Assembly: GCF_036188265.1 (NCBI RefSeq)
Contig: NZ_CP108093.1
Span: forward strand, 2,356,001 to 2,420,000
Direction: 5' to 3'
Length of the DNA: 64,000 nucleotides
DNA from: Streptomyces sp. NBC_00247
GTDB lineage: Bacteria; Actinomycetota; Actinomycetes; Streptomycetales; Streptomycetaceae
The notes under the pieces are model-generated. The model had not been told where the DNA came from and did no database searches. It saw nothing but the letters and a program-made list of their open reading frames with translations. Shown in pieces: positions 1-8,148 of the stretch (its first letter is position 1; the number at the start of each line of letters is the position of its first letter). A program made the translations under genes and the position numbers.

Positions 1-1
1 C

Positions 2-223
2 GAGCTGGGGCAGACCGGGGTGCCCGGACAGGTGGTCGACATCGACTCGCTGCTGCTGAACACGGCCGGCGTGCTGCTCACGCACCTGCTGGTGGTGCCG
101 TTCGTCCGGGCCAGGCTGCGGCAGCGGCGCCGGCCCGCCTCCGCGGGCGAGGGCGCGGAGCGGGCCGACGGGACCCCTCAGGGCGCGACCCCGACGATTA
201 CCAGGGTCGGGGTCGCACCGTAG
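2..223 (+). CDS. VanZ-like membrane protein, C-terminal fragment
   Basis: The frame is open from the first base of the window and stops at 221-223, so only the last 73 or so residues are present. The fragment reads into DIDSLLLNTAGVLLTHLL, which resembles the last helix and the preceding D-x-D-x-LLN signature of the VanZ family, small multi-pass membrane proteins named from teicoplanin resistance and common in actinobacteria without any link to resistance. After the helix come a basic patch and a hydrophilic tail. An 11-bp perfect stem (185-195 with 206-216) lies inside the last codons, ahead of the stop, and could end transcription. The N-terminus is outside the window, so the family call rests on a short stretch. 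Confidence 0.6.
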   Translation, partial: ELGQTGVPGQVVDIDSLLLNTAGVLLTHLLVVPFVRARLRQRRRPASAGEGAERADGTPQGATPTITRVGVAP

Positions 224-314
224 AGGGAGGCCCCTTCCCGGTGGTGGAGCGACCATGGATACATCGGGAGCGCCGCAGCGGCTGCTCCCCGGACGGTTCA
301 CCGAGGAGTCCACC

Positions 315-533
315 ATGGCCGGATTGGTTCGCCCCCGCGACGGACGCATGATCGGCGGAGTGTGCGCGGCGCTGGCACAGCGCTTCGGCACCTCCGCGAC
401 GACCATGCGCGTCATCTTCCTGGTCTCGTGCCTGCTGCCCGGTCCGCAGTTCCTGGTCTATCTGGCGCTGTGGATACTGCTCCCCGGGGAGAAGTCCTCC
501 TCGTCGGGCACCACGTCCGCGACGGCCTGGTGA
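315..533 (+). CDS. PspC-domain membrane protein
   Basis: A 72-residue protein that is essentially one PspC domain. The N-terminal signature RPRDGRMIGGVCAALAQRFG is followed by a hydrophobic segment (about residues 33-58) ending WILLPGE. PspC domains are membrane-associated stress proteins; short stand-alone versions are frequent in Streptomyces and have no assigned role. I chose the ATG at 315 because GAGGAG at 303-308 sits 6 bases ahead of it, whereas the in-frame upstream ATG at 255 would add 20 residues with no family similarity. It is convergent with the small secreted-protein gene; the two share the hairpin at 578-612. Confidence 0.85.
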   Translation: MAGLVRPRDGRMIGGVCAALAQRFGTSATTMRVIFLVSCLLPGPQFLVYLALWILLPGEKSSSSGTTSATAW

Positions 534-577
534 CGCGGGTACGACGGGGGCACGACGAGCACGGCACCGAGCACGCG

Positions 578-612
578 GTGGGGCACCCGGCCTGACAGGC
601 CGGGTGCCCCAC
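578..612. terminator. Bidirectional hairpin between convergent genes
   Basis: A 17-bp perfect inverted repeat (578-594 with 596-612) of GC-rich sequence lies between the PspC stop and the stop of the convergent secreted-protein gene. There is no strong T-run, as is usual for streptomycete terminators. Confidence 0.8.
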
Positions 613-643
613 TGGCGTTTCCGCGGCCCTGTCGGGCGCCGGT

Positions 644-943
644 TCAGCCGCCGATCGGGAGGCCGTTCGCGGTCAGCCCCTTGGTCGGCAGTCCGCCGAG
701 CAGCTGGGTGACGGGCTTGGCGGCGTCGGTGGCCTTGCCGCCGAGGAGGCTGCCGGTGGTCTCCTTGACCGGGAGGGTCGACGCGGTCTGGCCGAGGTTG
801 GCCAGCGCGTCGGTGGAGATGGGCAGGGAGGAGCCCGCGTCGAGCGGGAGCGCCGGGGCGGCGGACGCGCTGCCGGCTGCGGCAGCGGCGAAAGCGGCAC
901 CGAGAGCGGCGACACCGAGGATGCGGGCGGAGGAGAGCTTCAT
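644..943 (-). CDS. Small secreted protein of unknown function
   Basis: A 99-residue protein starting MKLSSARILGVAALG with an Ala-rich hydrophobic segment and an ASA-A type signal peptidase site near residue 29. The mature part (about 70 residues) is rich in Leu, Gly, Thr and Pro and has no cysteine. AAGGA lies 8 bases before the ATG at 943; longer in-frame starts place this SD inside the coding sequence. Secreted proteins of this size and make-up are common in Streptomyces. I do not recognise a functional family. It is probably expressed alone: its neighbour upstream is the end of adenosine deaminase, about 130 bp away. Confidence 0.75.
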   Translation of the reverse strand: MKLSSARILGVAALGAAFAAAAAGSASAAPALPLDAGSSLPISTDALANLGQTASTLPVKETTGSLLGGKATDAAKPVTQLLGGLPTKGLTANGLPIGG

Positions 944-1076
944 GACATTCATCCTTGGGGAAAGGGGATGCGAGCGGCTCTGCAAACTAGTCACCCCGCT
1001 CCCCGCTCCGCAAATGGCGCGACACGCGGAAAAGGGCCGGGAAATGTTTTCCCCGGCCCTTTCGGAACATGTGTGT

Positions 1077-2231
1077 TCAGCTCTGTTCGAGCGAGGAAAC
1101 GCTGGTCGCGGCGGTCTGGCTGAACAGCCATGCGGACTTCAGTTCGGCGTATCCCGGCTTGACCACGTCGTTGATCATCGCGAGACGTTCATCGAAAGGA
1201 ATGAATGCTGATTTCATCGCATTGACGGTGAACCACTGCATGTCGTCGAGCGTGTATCCGAATGTCTCGGTCAGTCGCTCGAATTCCTGGCTCATGCTGG
1301 TCCCGCTCATCAGGCGGTTGTCGGTGTTGACCGTGGCACGGAAGTGCAGGGTACGCAGCAGACCGATCGGGTGCTCCGCGTAGGAGGAGGCGGCACCGGT
1401 CTGGAGGTTCGAGGTGGGGCACAGCTCCAGCGGGATGCGCTTGTCGCGTACGTAACCCGCGAGGCGGCCGAGCGTGACCGAGCCGTCCTCGGCGACCTCG
1501 ATGTCGTCGATGATCCGGACCCCGTGGCCGAGCCGGTCGGCGCCGCACCACTGGAGGGCCTGCCAGATCGACGGGAGGCCGAACGCCTCGCCGGCGTGGA
1601 TGGTGAAGTGGTTGTTCTCCCGCTTGAGGTACTCGAAGGCGTCCAGGTGGCGGGTGGGAGGGAAACCGGCCTCGGCGCCCGCGATGTCGAATCCCACGAC
1701 CCCGGAGTCCCGGTAGCGGTTGGCGAGTTCGGCGATCTCCAGAGAGCGGGCGGCGTGCCGCATCGCGGTGAGCAGCGCGCCGACCCGGATGCGCCGGCCG
1801 GCCTCGCGCGCCAGCCGCTCCCCTTCGCGGAAGCCGTCGTTGACCGCCTCCACGACCTCTTCGAGGGTGAGGCCGCCGGTCAGGTGCTGCTCGGGGGCGT
1901 ACCGCACCTCGGCGTAGACGACGCCGTCCTCGGCGAGGTCCTGGGCGCACTCGGAGGCGACCCGGCGGAGCGCCTCGCGGGTCTGCATGACGGCGCAGGT
2001 GTGGGCGAAGGTCTCCAGGTAGCGCTCCAGCGAACCGGAGTCGGCGGCCTCGCGGAACCAGGTGCCCAGCTTGCCGGGGTCGGTCTCCGGGAGGTCCTCG
2101 TACCCCTGCGCCAGGGCGAGTTCGACGATGGTGCCGGGGCGCAGCCCCCCGTCGAGGTGGTCGTGGAGGAGCACCTTCGGGGCGCGGCGGATCTGTTCGG
2201 CGTCGGGAACGTCACGGAGCTGGCTCGTCAT
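1077..2231 (-). CDS. add: Adenosine deaminase
   Basis: A 384-residue zinc amidohydrolase that converts adenosine or deoxyadenosine to inosine forms. The N-terminal metal site reads [10 protein letters not shown] (about residues 24-33), followed by the HAGE catalytic motif, the HGVRI metal-ligand region, CPTSN, and [13 protein letters not shown], which matches the streptomycete form of the Asp-ligand region. Length is normal for the family. A 12-bp palindrome lies 16 bp upstream of the ATG (2248-2259) and recurs before deoA and the nucleoside-transporter lipoprotein gene, so control with the rest of nucleoside salvage is likely. The gene is divergent from the alpha/beta hydrolase. Confidence 0.95.
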   Translation of the reverse strand: MTSQLRDVPDAEQIRRAPKVLLHDHLDGGLRPGTIVELALAQGYEDLPETDPGKLGTWFREAADSGSLERYLETFAHTCAVMQTREALRRVASECAQDLAEDGVVYAEVRYAPEQHLTGGLTLEEVVEAVNDGFREGERLAREAGRRIRVGALLTAMRHAARSLEIAELANRYRDSGVVGFDIAGAEAGFPPTRHLDAFEYLKRENNHFTIHAGEAFGLPSIWQALQWCGADRLGHGVRIIDDIEVAEDGSVTLGRLAGYVRDKRIPLELCPTSNLQTGAASSYAEHPIGLLRTLHFRATVNTDNRLMSGTSMSQEFERLTETFGYTLDDMQWFTVNAMKSAFIPFDERLAMINDVVKPGYAELKSAWLFSQTAATSVSSLEQS

Positions 2232-2247
2232 CTGCGCACTCTAACGC

Positions 2248-2259
2248 CTACGCGCGTAG
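2248..2259. promoter_or_regulatory. Putative nucleoside-salvage operator, copy 1 (add)
   Basis: Perfect palindrome CTACGCGCGTAG immediately upstream of add. The same element, slightly degenerate, is found at 9503-9514 and 15452-15463 before the other nucleoside genes of this window. The regulator is not in the window. LacI-like or GntR-like binding is a guess from the symmetry. Confidence 0.65.
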
Positions 2260-2334
2260 ATCGCCGAGTGAAGATACGTAACAGAGACCGTGCGGACAGG
2301 TGGAGTACACCCGCGCTTCTGAGAATGTTCTGTC

Positions 2335-3120
2335 ATGGCAACGCGCGCGCTTCCCACGCCCACCGCCCGGCTCGGACGGACCGTCCGGGCCTCGGGACCT
2401 TCCTCGGAGGTCGGCGGTGTCGTCCTGCTGCTCCCGGACGGAGCCGTCGAATCCCACCGCCGGCCCTCCCCCTTCACCTACGCCGGCCAACTCCCCTTCG
2501 CCCGCGCCCTGGCGAGAGCCGGCCGCGAGGACGGGCTGACGGTGCACGTCCTGCACTACCGCCACCGCGGCTGGAACGCCCAGGACGCCGACCCGGCGGC
2601 GGACGCCGAGTGGGCGGCGGACGAGGTGGTGCGCCGCTACGGCGACGTGCCGGTCTGCCTCGTCGGCCACGGCATGGGCGGCCGGGCGGCCCTGCGCGCG
2701 GCCGGACACCCCGCGGTCTCCGCCGTACTGGCGATGGCCCCCTGGCTGCCGGCGCGGGCCGGAGCTCCGGCGCGTACCGGACCGGAGACGGCCGCCGAGC
2801 CGGTGAAGCAGCTCGCGGGGCGCCGGGTGCTCATCGTGCACGGCACCAACGACTCCCACACCGACCCCGAGCTCTCCTTCCGGCTGGCCTCCCGCGCCAA
2901 GAAGGCCAACCGGGACATCTGCCGCTTCGAGGTCCACTCGGACGGCCACGCGCTCCGTCAGCACCGGGCCGAAGTGGTGGCGCTGGCCTCCGACTTCGTC
3001 CAGGGCTCGCTCTTCGCCCGCTCCTACGCCCGGCCGGTCGCCGACGCGCTGGCCGCGCCGCCGCCGCTCGGGCTGCGGATGCCGCTGGCCGCCGGCTTCG
3101 GGCAGTCGCTGCGGCACTGA
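2335..3120 (+). CDS. Alpha/beta hydrolase-fold protein lacking the nucleophile serine
   Basis: A 261-residue dienelactone-hydrolase-like alpha/beta protein. The nucleophile elbow reads GHGMGG (residues 111-116) where active enzymes have G-H-S-M-G-G, so the serine is glycine (codon GGC, confirmed in the DNA). The acid-loop region HGTND (169-173) and a late histidine (SDGHAL, 202-207) are retained. The fold is therefore probably intact but ester hydrolysis by the usual mechanism is not expected. The start at the ATG 2335 gives a usual length. It is divergent from add and convergent with the LysR gene. Confidence 0.8.
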   Translation: MATRALPTPTARLGRTVRASGPSSEVGGVVLLLPDGAVESHRRPSPFTYAGQLPFARALARAGREDGLTVHVLHYRHRGWNAQDADPAADAEWAADEVVRRYGDVPVCLVGHGMGGRAALRAAGHPAVSAVLAMAPWLPARAGAPARTGPETAAEPVKQLAGRRVLIVHGTNDSHTDPELSFRLASRAKKANRDICRFEVHSDGHALRQHRAEVVALASDFVQGSLFARSYARPVADALAAPPPLGLRMPLAAGFGQSLRH

Positions 3121-3197
3121 GGACTCCCGGGAGGGTCATGGGGGCGGGCGTCCCGGGCGGGGCCGCCGGTTGCTTCCGGGCCGCCGGACCCGGCCGG

Positions 3198-4151
3198 TCA
3201 GTCCGGCAGCAGGTGGCCGCGGCGGGAGATCAGGAACTGCTTGAAGGCGGCGACGGGCGGGGTGTCCGGGTGGCCGTCCAGCCAGGCGACGCCGATCTCG
3301 CGGACCGCGCGCGGGGCGGTGACCGTCAGTTCCACGACCCCGGGGCGGGCGACGGCGGGCGGCGGCAGGAGGGCGACGCCGAGGCCGGCGGCGACCAGCC
3401 CGCGCAGGGTCTCCGCCTCCTCCCCCTCGAACGCGACCCTGGGCACGAACCCGGCCTCCGCGCAGAGGTCGTCGGTGATCCGCCGCAGGCCGTACCCCGG
3501 CTCCAGGGTCACGAAGGTCTCGTCGGCGGCCTCCGCCAGCCGGATCCTGCGGCGGGAGGCCAGCCGGTGGTCGTCGGGGACGACGAGCCGCAGCCGCTGC
3601 TCGTCCAGCCGGCGGGCCACCAGGTCGGGCGCGTCGGGGACGGGCGAGGTGAGGCAGAGGTCCAGCCTCCCCGCCCGCAGCCGCTCGATCATCGCCTCCC
3701 CGTAGTTCTGCACCAGCTGGAAGCGGACACCCGGGTGGTCGACCCGGAAGGCGCGGATGAGGGCCGGTACGGTCTCCGAGCCCATGGTGTGCAGGAACCC
3801 GAAGGCGACCTTGCCGGAGGCCGGGTCGGCGTCGGCCCGGACGGAGTCGGCGGCCTTCTCCACCTCGGCCAGCGCGCGTTCCGCCGAGCCGAGGAAGGTA
3901 CGCCCGGCGGGGGTGAGGGAGACGGTCCGGCCCCGGCGCGCGAACAGGGCGACCCCGAGGTCCTGTTCGAGGCGGACCATGGCCCGCGACAGCGAGGACT
4001 GGGGCACCTGGAGCTCCTGCGCGGCCCGGGTGACGTGCTCGTGGCGGGCGACCGCCTCGAAGTACGCGAGCCGGGGCGCGAGGACCGCGCGAATGTCTTC
4101 TTCGTAACTGCTCGGTGACAGTCGGGGCTGTGAGCTGCGGTCATGCACCAT
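3198..4151 (-). CDS. LysR-family transcriptional regulator
   Basis: A 317-residue LysR protein. The N-terminal helix-turn-helix (about residues 25-85) reads YFEAVARHEHVTRAAQELQ and then VPQSSLSRAMVRLEQDLG. A substrate-binding domain of the periplasmic-binding type follows, with GFLHTMGSE and RAGRLDLCL segments. The ATG at 4151 gives the family length; the open frame continues far upstream but is not coding in character. The gene is divergent from an MFS exporter with only 62 bp between starts, and that interval contains a T-N11-A box overlapping the exporter -35. This is the standard arrangement for a LysR regulator controlling its neighbour and itself. Confidence 0.92.
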   Translation of the reverse strand: MVHDRSSQPRLSPSSYEEDIRAVLAPRLAYFEAVARHEHVTRAAQELQVPQSSLSRAMVRLEQDLGVALFARRGRTVSLTPAGRTFLGSAERALAEVEKAADSVRADADPASGKVAFGFLHTMGSETVPALIRAFRVDHPGVRFQLVQNYGEAMIERLRAGRLDLCLTSPVPDAPDLVARRLDEQRLRLVVPDDHRLASRRRIRLAEAADETFVTLEPGYGLRRITDDLCAEAGFVPRVAFEGEEAETLRGLVAAGLGVALLPPPAVARPGVVELTVTAPRAVREIGVAWLDGHPDTPPVAAFKQFLISRRGHLLPD

Positions 4152-4172
4152 GGGAACGATTATCGCGGTTTC

Positions 4173-4187
4173 ATGCATTGGACGCAT
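4173..4187. promoter_or_regulatory. LysR-type T-N11-A operator
   Basis: Inverted repeat ATGC-N7-GCAT in the LysR/MFS divergent spacer, with T4174 and A4186 separated by 11 bases. It overlaps the -35 box of the MFS promoter (4178-4183). Confidence 0.6.
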
Positions 4188-4207
4188 CAAACGCACCGGC
4201 CTACCGT
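4178..4207 (+). promoter_or_regulatory. Leaderless promoter of the MFS gene
   Basis: TTGGAC (4178-4183), 18-bp spacer, TACCGT (4202-4207). Transcription would start about 7 bp downstream, at the ATG itself (4214), which explains why no ribosome-binding site is visible there. Confidence 0.55.
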
Positions 4208-4213
4208 CGCGGT

Positions 4214-5572
4214 ATGCCTCCTGCCAGTACCGGGGCATCCACCGTCGCGGTGGATGCCTCCGCACAGCCCGTTCCGCACACGTCCGCCCCGGCCGTCGCG
4301 TCCGCTCAGCCCGTCGCGGCCACCGCGCCCGTGACGCCCGCCGACTCGCGGCTCGAACCCGGTCGTCCCGGCTACCGCCGCATGAGCTTCGGGCTCTTCG
4401 CCGCCGGGGTCGCGACCTTCGCCCTCCTCTACTCCACCCAGGCCCTGCTGCCCTCGGTCTCCGCGTCGTTCGGCGCCACGGCCGGACAGGCGAGCTGGAC
4501 GGTCTCCGCCGCGACGGGGGCACTGGCGCTCGCCGTGCTGCCGCTGAGCGCGCTCTCCGAGCGCTTCGGCCGCCGCCAGATGATGACGGCCTCGCTCACC
4601 ATCGCCGTCACGATCGGCATGCTGGTGCCGTTCGCCCCCTCGCTCGCCACCCTGATCGCCCTGCGCGCGGTGCAGGGCGCGGCACTGGCCGGGCTGCCCG
4701 CCTCCGCGATGGCCTTCCTGGCGGAGGAGGTCCGGCCCAAGGCGCTGGTCGCCGCGATCGGCCTGTTCGTGGCGGGCAACAGCATCGGCGGCATGAGCGG
4801 CCGCATCCTGACCGGCTGGATCGCCCAGCTCTGGGGATGGCGGGTCTCGCTCGGCGCGGTCGGCCTGCTGGCCGTGGGCTGCGCGGTCGCCTTCCACCTG
4901 CTGATGCCCCGGGCACGGCACTTCGTCCCGGGCTCGCTGAACCCGAGGGCGCTGGCGCGTACGGTCGGCGGGCACCTGTCCGACCCGCTGCTGCGCCGCC
5001 TCTTCCTCATCGGCGGGCTCTTCATGACGGTCTTCGGCGCCGTCTACACGGTGATCGGCTACCGGCTGGTGGCAGCCCCGTTCCATCTCCCGCAGGGCGT
5101 GGTCGGCTCGATCTTCCTCGTCTACCTGGTCGGTACGGTCTCCTCCGCCGCCGCGGGCCGCCTGGTCGGCCGCCTGGGCCGCCGGGGCGCCCTCTACCTC
5201 GCCGTCTCCACCACCGCCGCCGGGCTGCTGCTCTCGCTCTCCGACCAGCTGGCCGCGGTGCTGCTCGGCCTGGTCCTGATCACGGCGGGGTTCTTCGCCG
5301 GCCACGCGGTCGCCTCCTCCTCGGTGAGCCGTACGGCCACCACGGGCCGCGCCCAGGCGTCGGCGCTGTACCAGTCCGCGTACTACCTCGGCTCCAGCGC
5401 GGGCGGCACGCTCGGCGCGGTCGCCTTCCACGCGGGCGGCTGGACCGGCACGGTCGGGCTCGGGCTCCTCGCCGTGGCCGGCGTCGTCTCGGTGACCCTG
5501 CACGGGTCGCGGTGCGCGCGGGCCGAGCGCAGGGCGCACGCGCGGCACGCGGGGATGGCCGTCGCACGCTGA
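4214..5572 (+). CDS. MFS exporter (YnfM-like)
   Basis: A 452-residue major facilitator with about 12 hydrophobic segments. After about 55 hydrophilic residues the first helix reads FAAGVATFALLYSTQALLP, typical of the YnfM/inner-membrane-transport group. The loop 2-3 motif SERFGRRQMM matches the MFS signature. The gene is divergent from a LysR regulator that probably controls it. The substrate is unknown; this group is usually annotated as drug or metabolite efflux. The start is the ATG at 4214; the ATG at 4382, in front of SFGLFAAG, would be a shorter alternative. Confidence 0.9.
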   Translation: MPPASTGASTVAVDASAQPVPHTSAPAVASAQPVAATAPVTPADSRLEPGRPGYRRMSFGLFAAGVATFALLYSTQALLPSVSASFGATAGQASWTVSAATGALALAVLPLSALSERFGRRQMMTASLTIAVTIGMLVPFAPSLATLIALRAVQGAALAGLPASAMAFLAEEVRPKALVAAIGLFVAGNSIGGMSGRILTGWIAQLWGWRVSLGAVGLLAVGCAVAFHLLMPRARHFVPGSLNPRALARTVGGHLSDPLLRRLFLIGGLFMTVFGAVYTVIGYRLVAAPFHLPQGVVGSIFLVYLVGTVSSAAAGRLVGRLGRRGALYLAVSTTAAGLLLSLSDQLAAVLLGLVLITAGFFAGHAVASSSVSRTATTGRAQASALYQSAYYLGSSAGGTLGAVAFHAGGWTGTVGLGLLAVAGVVSVTLHGSRCARAERRAHARHAGMAVAR

Positions 5573-5688
5573 ACCGCGCGGCCCCACGTCCCGCCGCCAC
5601 ATCGGTGGGCGTCCCCGGACAACCCCGACTCCCCTTCGCTTGTCAGATGAGTGACCAATCTGGCGCGAGCAAAGGGGAGTTGGCGCGC

Positions 5689-6450
5689 ATGGACAGCACA
5701 GCGAACTCAGGAACCACACCGGTCACGAGAGTCACGGCGCCACCGGCGGCCGTACGGAGAACCCGGCGGCGGCGCGTGGGGGTGCTCTCGGTCGCCGGGC
5801 TGGTGGCCGCCCCCGCGCTGGTGCTCACGACGGGTACGGCCGCCGAGGCCGCCTCGTGCACCACGTCGAAGGGGCCCTACCAGAAGCAGGTCGAGAAGTT
5901 CCTCGGGCGGCCGGTCGACGGCAAGCAGTCCACGACCGACTGCAAGGCGATCCAGAAGTTCCAGAAGACGCACGGGATCACGCCCACCATCGGCTACGCG
6001 GGGCCGATCACCTGGCGCACCATGAACACCATGCTGGCCCAGAAGGCGGCGGGGAAGAACCCGGACAAGGCGAAGAAGTGCCCCGTGAACAAGGGGCGGA
6101 TCGCCTGCGTCGACCTCACCCGGCAGCTGAGCTGGATCCAGGACGGCGCGAAGCTCGTGTACGGACCGGTGCCCGTACGGACCGGCCGCGACGGTGCGGA
6201 GACCCGTACCGGCGCCAAGAAGATCTACTGGCGGCACGCGAACCACTGGTCGACGATCTACCACGTGTGGATGCCGTACTCGCAGTTCTTCGACGGCGGG
6301 CAGGCGTTCCACTCGGTCACCAAGTCCATGTGGAACCCGCCCGGCTCGGGCGGTTGCGTCAACATGCGCCCCGCCGACGCGAAGGCGTACTGGAACCTGC
6401 TGCGCAACGGCGACGACGTCCACGTGTACGGGCGCAAGCCCGGGACCTGA
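5689..6450 (+). CDS. Secreted L,D-transpeptidase with peptidoglycan-binding domain
   Basis: A 253-residue exported protein. A Tat-like basic stretch (RRTRRRR, residues 23-29) precedes a hydrophobic core and an AEA-A cleavage site near residue 54. Residues about 60-118 form a PG-binding-1-like domain, and the C-terminal half is a YkuD domain with His208 and the catalytic Cys223 in GSGGCVNM. Such enzymes form 3-3 cross-links in peptidoglycan, abundant in Streptomyces. GGGGAG at 5674-5679 with 9-base spacing selects the ATG at 5689. A second L,D-transpeptidase of different architecture is at 29269. Confidence 0.9.
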   Translation: MDSTANSGTTPVTRVTAPPAAVRRTRRRRVGVLSVAGLVAAPALVLTTGTAAEAASCTTSKGPYQKQVEKFLGRPVDGKQSTTDCKAIQKFQKTHGITPTIGYAGPITWRTMNTMLAQKAAGKNPDKAKKCPVNKGRIACVDLTRQLSWIQDGAKLVYGPVPVRTGRDGAETRTGAKKIYWRHANHWSTIYHVWMPYSQFFDGGQAFHSVTKSMWNPPGSGGCVNMRPADAKAYWNLLRNGDDVHVYGRKPGT

Positions 6451-6540
6451 GCGGTTGTGCGCTTCCCGCCCGCTTGTCCGTGCGCTGCGGTAACTTCCTG
6501 ACGTGCGGGGACGGTGTCACAGCGCGACAGGGGCAGAGCG

Positions 6541-7584
6541 ATGGGTGATCTCACGACGACGGCGGGCGCGACCGGGGACGCGAAGGCCGAAAAAGCGGGG
6601 GCCACGAGCGACGGCGCAAGCGTCGAAAGCCGACTGGAGGGACACCGGGTCGAGCTCACCGGGTACTGCTACCGGATGCTCGGCTCGGCGTTCGAGGCCG
6701 AGGACGCGGTCCAGGACACCATGGTGCGCGCCTGGCGCAACTTCGAGAAGTTCGAGGGGCGTTCGTCGCTGCGCTCGTGGCTGTACCGGATCGCGACCAA
6801 CGTCTGCCTGGACATGCTGACGGCGGGCAACAAGCGTGCCCGCCCCGTCGACCTGTCCGGACCGACCCCGCTCGCCCGGACCGCGCTCAACCCGCTGCCG
6901 GACGACACCTGGCTGGAGCCGATGCCGGACGGCCGCGTCCTCCCCTCCCCCGCCGACCCGGCGGAGGCGGCCGTCGCCCGCGAGTCGGTGCGTCTCGCCT
7001 TCGTCGCGGCGCTCCAGCACCTGCCGCCCAAGCAGCGGGTGGTGCTCATCCTGCGCGAGGTCCTCGCGTGGAAGGCGTCCGAGGTCGCCGAGCTGCTCGA
7101 CGCCTCCGTCGCCTCGGTGAACAGCGCCCTCCAGCGGGCCCGTGCCACCCTGGCCGAGGCCGGGGAGCGCGGCCCCGACACCGCCGACCCGCTCGACGAG
7201 GAGCAGCGCAGACTCCTGGAGCGGTACGTCGCCGCCTTCGAGGGGTACGACATGAAGGCGCTCACCGCGCTCCTCCACGAGGACGCCGTGATGACCATGC
7301 CGCCGTTCGACCTCTGGCTCCGGGGGCACGACGACATCACCGGCTTCATGCTCTCCTTCGGCGCGAGCTGCGCGGGCTCCCGGCTGGTGGCCACCGCCGC
7401 CAACGGCACCCCGGCCTTCGCCCACTACAAGCCGAACCCGGACGGGCCGGGGTTGGTGCCGTGGGCGCTGCAGATCATCGACATCCAGGACGGCGCGATC
7501 ACCGCGATGCACTGCTTCCTGGACACCCGGCGCTGGTTCCCGCTGTTCGGGCTGCCGGACAGCCTGGACGCCGACGGGAAGTAG
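6541..7584 (+). CDS. ECF-type sigma factor with SnoaL-like C-terminal domain
   Basis: A 347-residue sigma-70 family protein. Region 2 reads GYCYRMLGSAFEAEDAVQDT followed by SLRSWLYRIATNVCLD, and region 4 reads HLPPKQRVVLILREVL with ASVNSALQRARATL. The last third (from about residue 215) is an NTF2/SnoaL-like domain containing DDITGFM. This fusion is the SigG/SigX5 (TIGR02960-like) class, in which the tail replaces a separate anti-sigma factor in controlling activity. The ATG at 6541 is preceded by a weak AGGGG; a GTG at 6514 is possible. The gene is convergent with the STAS protein gene 9 bp away. Confidence 0.9.
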   Translation: MGDLTTTAGATGDAKAEKAGATSDGASVESRLEGHRVELTGYCYRMLGSAFEAEDAVQDTMVRAWRNFEKFEGRSSLRSWLYRIATNVCLDMLTAGNKRARPVDLSGPTPLARTALNPLPDDTWLEPMPDGRVLPSPADPAEAAVARESVRLAFVAALQHLPPKQRVVLILREVLAWKASEVAELLDASVASVNSALQRARATLAEAGERGPDTADPLDEEQRRLLERYVAAFEGYDMKALTALLHEDAVMTMPPFDLWLRGHDDITGFMLSFGASCAGSRLVATAANGTPAFAHYKPNPDGPGLVPWALQIIDIQDGAITAMHCFLDTRRWFPLFGLPDSLDADGK

Positions 7585-7593
7585 GAGCCGCGC

Positions 7594-7917
7594 TCAGGGT
7601 TGGTCGGAGAAACCGGCCAGGTCCGTCAGTCCCACCAGGTCGAGCAGGGTACGCAGTTCGGGCGGTACGTCGCGCAGGCGCAGCGTACCGCCGCCCGCCC
7701 GGCGGGCGACCAGCGACAGCCGGGCCACCGCCTCCACGACGGTGAGGTCGGGGCGGACCACTCCCGCCAGGTCGCACACGGCCGGGGCGGCGGCGCGACC
7801 GGGGGCGGCCAGGAGCCGTTCCAGCTCGGCGCAGAGCTCCGGCACCCGGGCGCGGGTGATCCGGCCGGTGACCACGAGGGTGACCGGGGGCGGGAGGGGC
7901 GGCGTTGTGGCTTCCAC
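7594..7917 (-). CDS. STAS-domain protein, phospho-acceptor serine not conserved
   Basis: A 107-residue single STAS domain, the fold of anti-anti-sigma factors. The start TLVVTGRIT and the segment AVCDLAGVV match strands 1 and 3. The loop that carries the phosphorylated serine in SpoIIAA/RsbV-type proteins (D-x-S/T-G) reads RPDLTVVEA, with Thr near the position and no Ser-Gly pair, so kinase control of the usual kind is doubtful. GTG start at 7917. It lies tail to tail with an ECF sigma factor, but ECF factors are not known targets of STAS partner switching, so the proximity is not evidence of pairing. Confidence 0.75.
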   Translation of the reverse strand: MEATTPPLPPPVTLVVTGRITRARVPELCAELERLLAAPGRAAAPAVCDLAGVVRPDLTVVEAVARLSLVARRAGGGTLRLRDVPPELRTLLDLVGLTDLAGFSDQP

Positions 7918-7990
7918 ACCAGTGCAGACCGTGCCCGCCGCCGTAACTCATCGGTGCACGGCTGCGGTCTCGCCGACCTGCGGAAAGACG

Positions 7991-8030
7991 ACGGCCGGCC
8001 GGTACGGAGCACTCCGTACCGGCCGGCCGT
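7991..8030. terminator. Strong hairpin downstream of deoA
   Basis: A 19-bp perfect stem (7991-8009 with 8012-8030) of GGCCGG-rich sequence with a 2-base centre lies between the deoA stop and the STAS gene. It would end leftward deoA transcription. Confidence 0.8.
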
Positions 8031-8076
8031 AGCCGTCCTCGCCGCCGTCGCCGTCCGCACGGACGCACGGACGGGC

Positions 8077-8140
8077 GGGCAGTCGGGCAGTCGGGCAGTC
8101 GGGCAGTCGGGCAGTCGGGCAGTCGGGCAGTCGGGCAGTC
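8077..8140. repeat. Eight perfect tandem copies of an 8-bp unit
   Basis: Eight exact copies of GGGCAGTC fill 64 bp just downstream of the deoA stop (8149-8151) and before the hairpin at 7991-8030. It is a microsatellite-like array, prone to slippage, so copy number probably varies between strains. It is non-coding on the evidence available. Confidence 0.95.
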
Positions 8141-8148
8141 GGCCCGGG

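Noticed and set aside
185..216. Hairpin in the VanZ-like gene as an attenuator
   Set aside because: It lies at the 3' end of the coding region, so ordinary termination is simpler; insufficient evidence either way.
1344..4118. Very long open frame on the + strand across add, the hydrolase and LysR genes
   Set aside because: It runs antisense to two well-recognised genes and changes composition with them; it is a by-product of high GC.
8077..8140. Repeat array considered as a CRISPR
   Set aside because: Units are 8 bp, directly abutting without spacers, and no cas genes are present.
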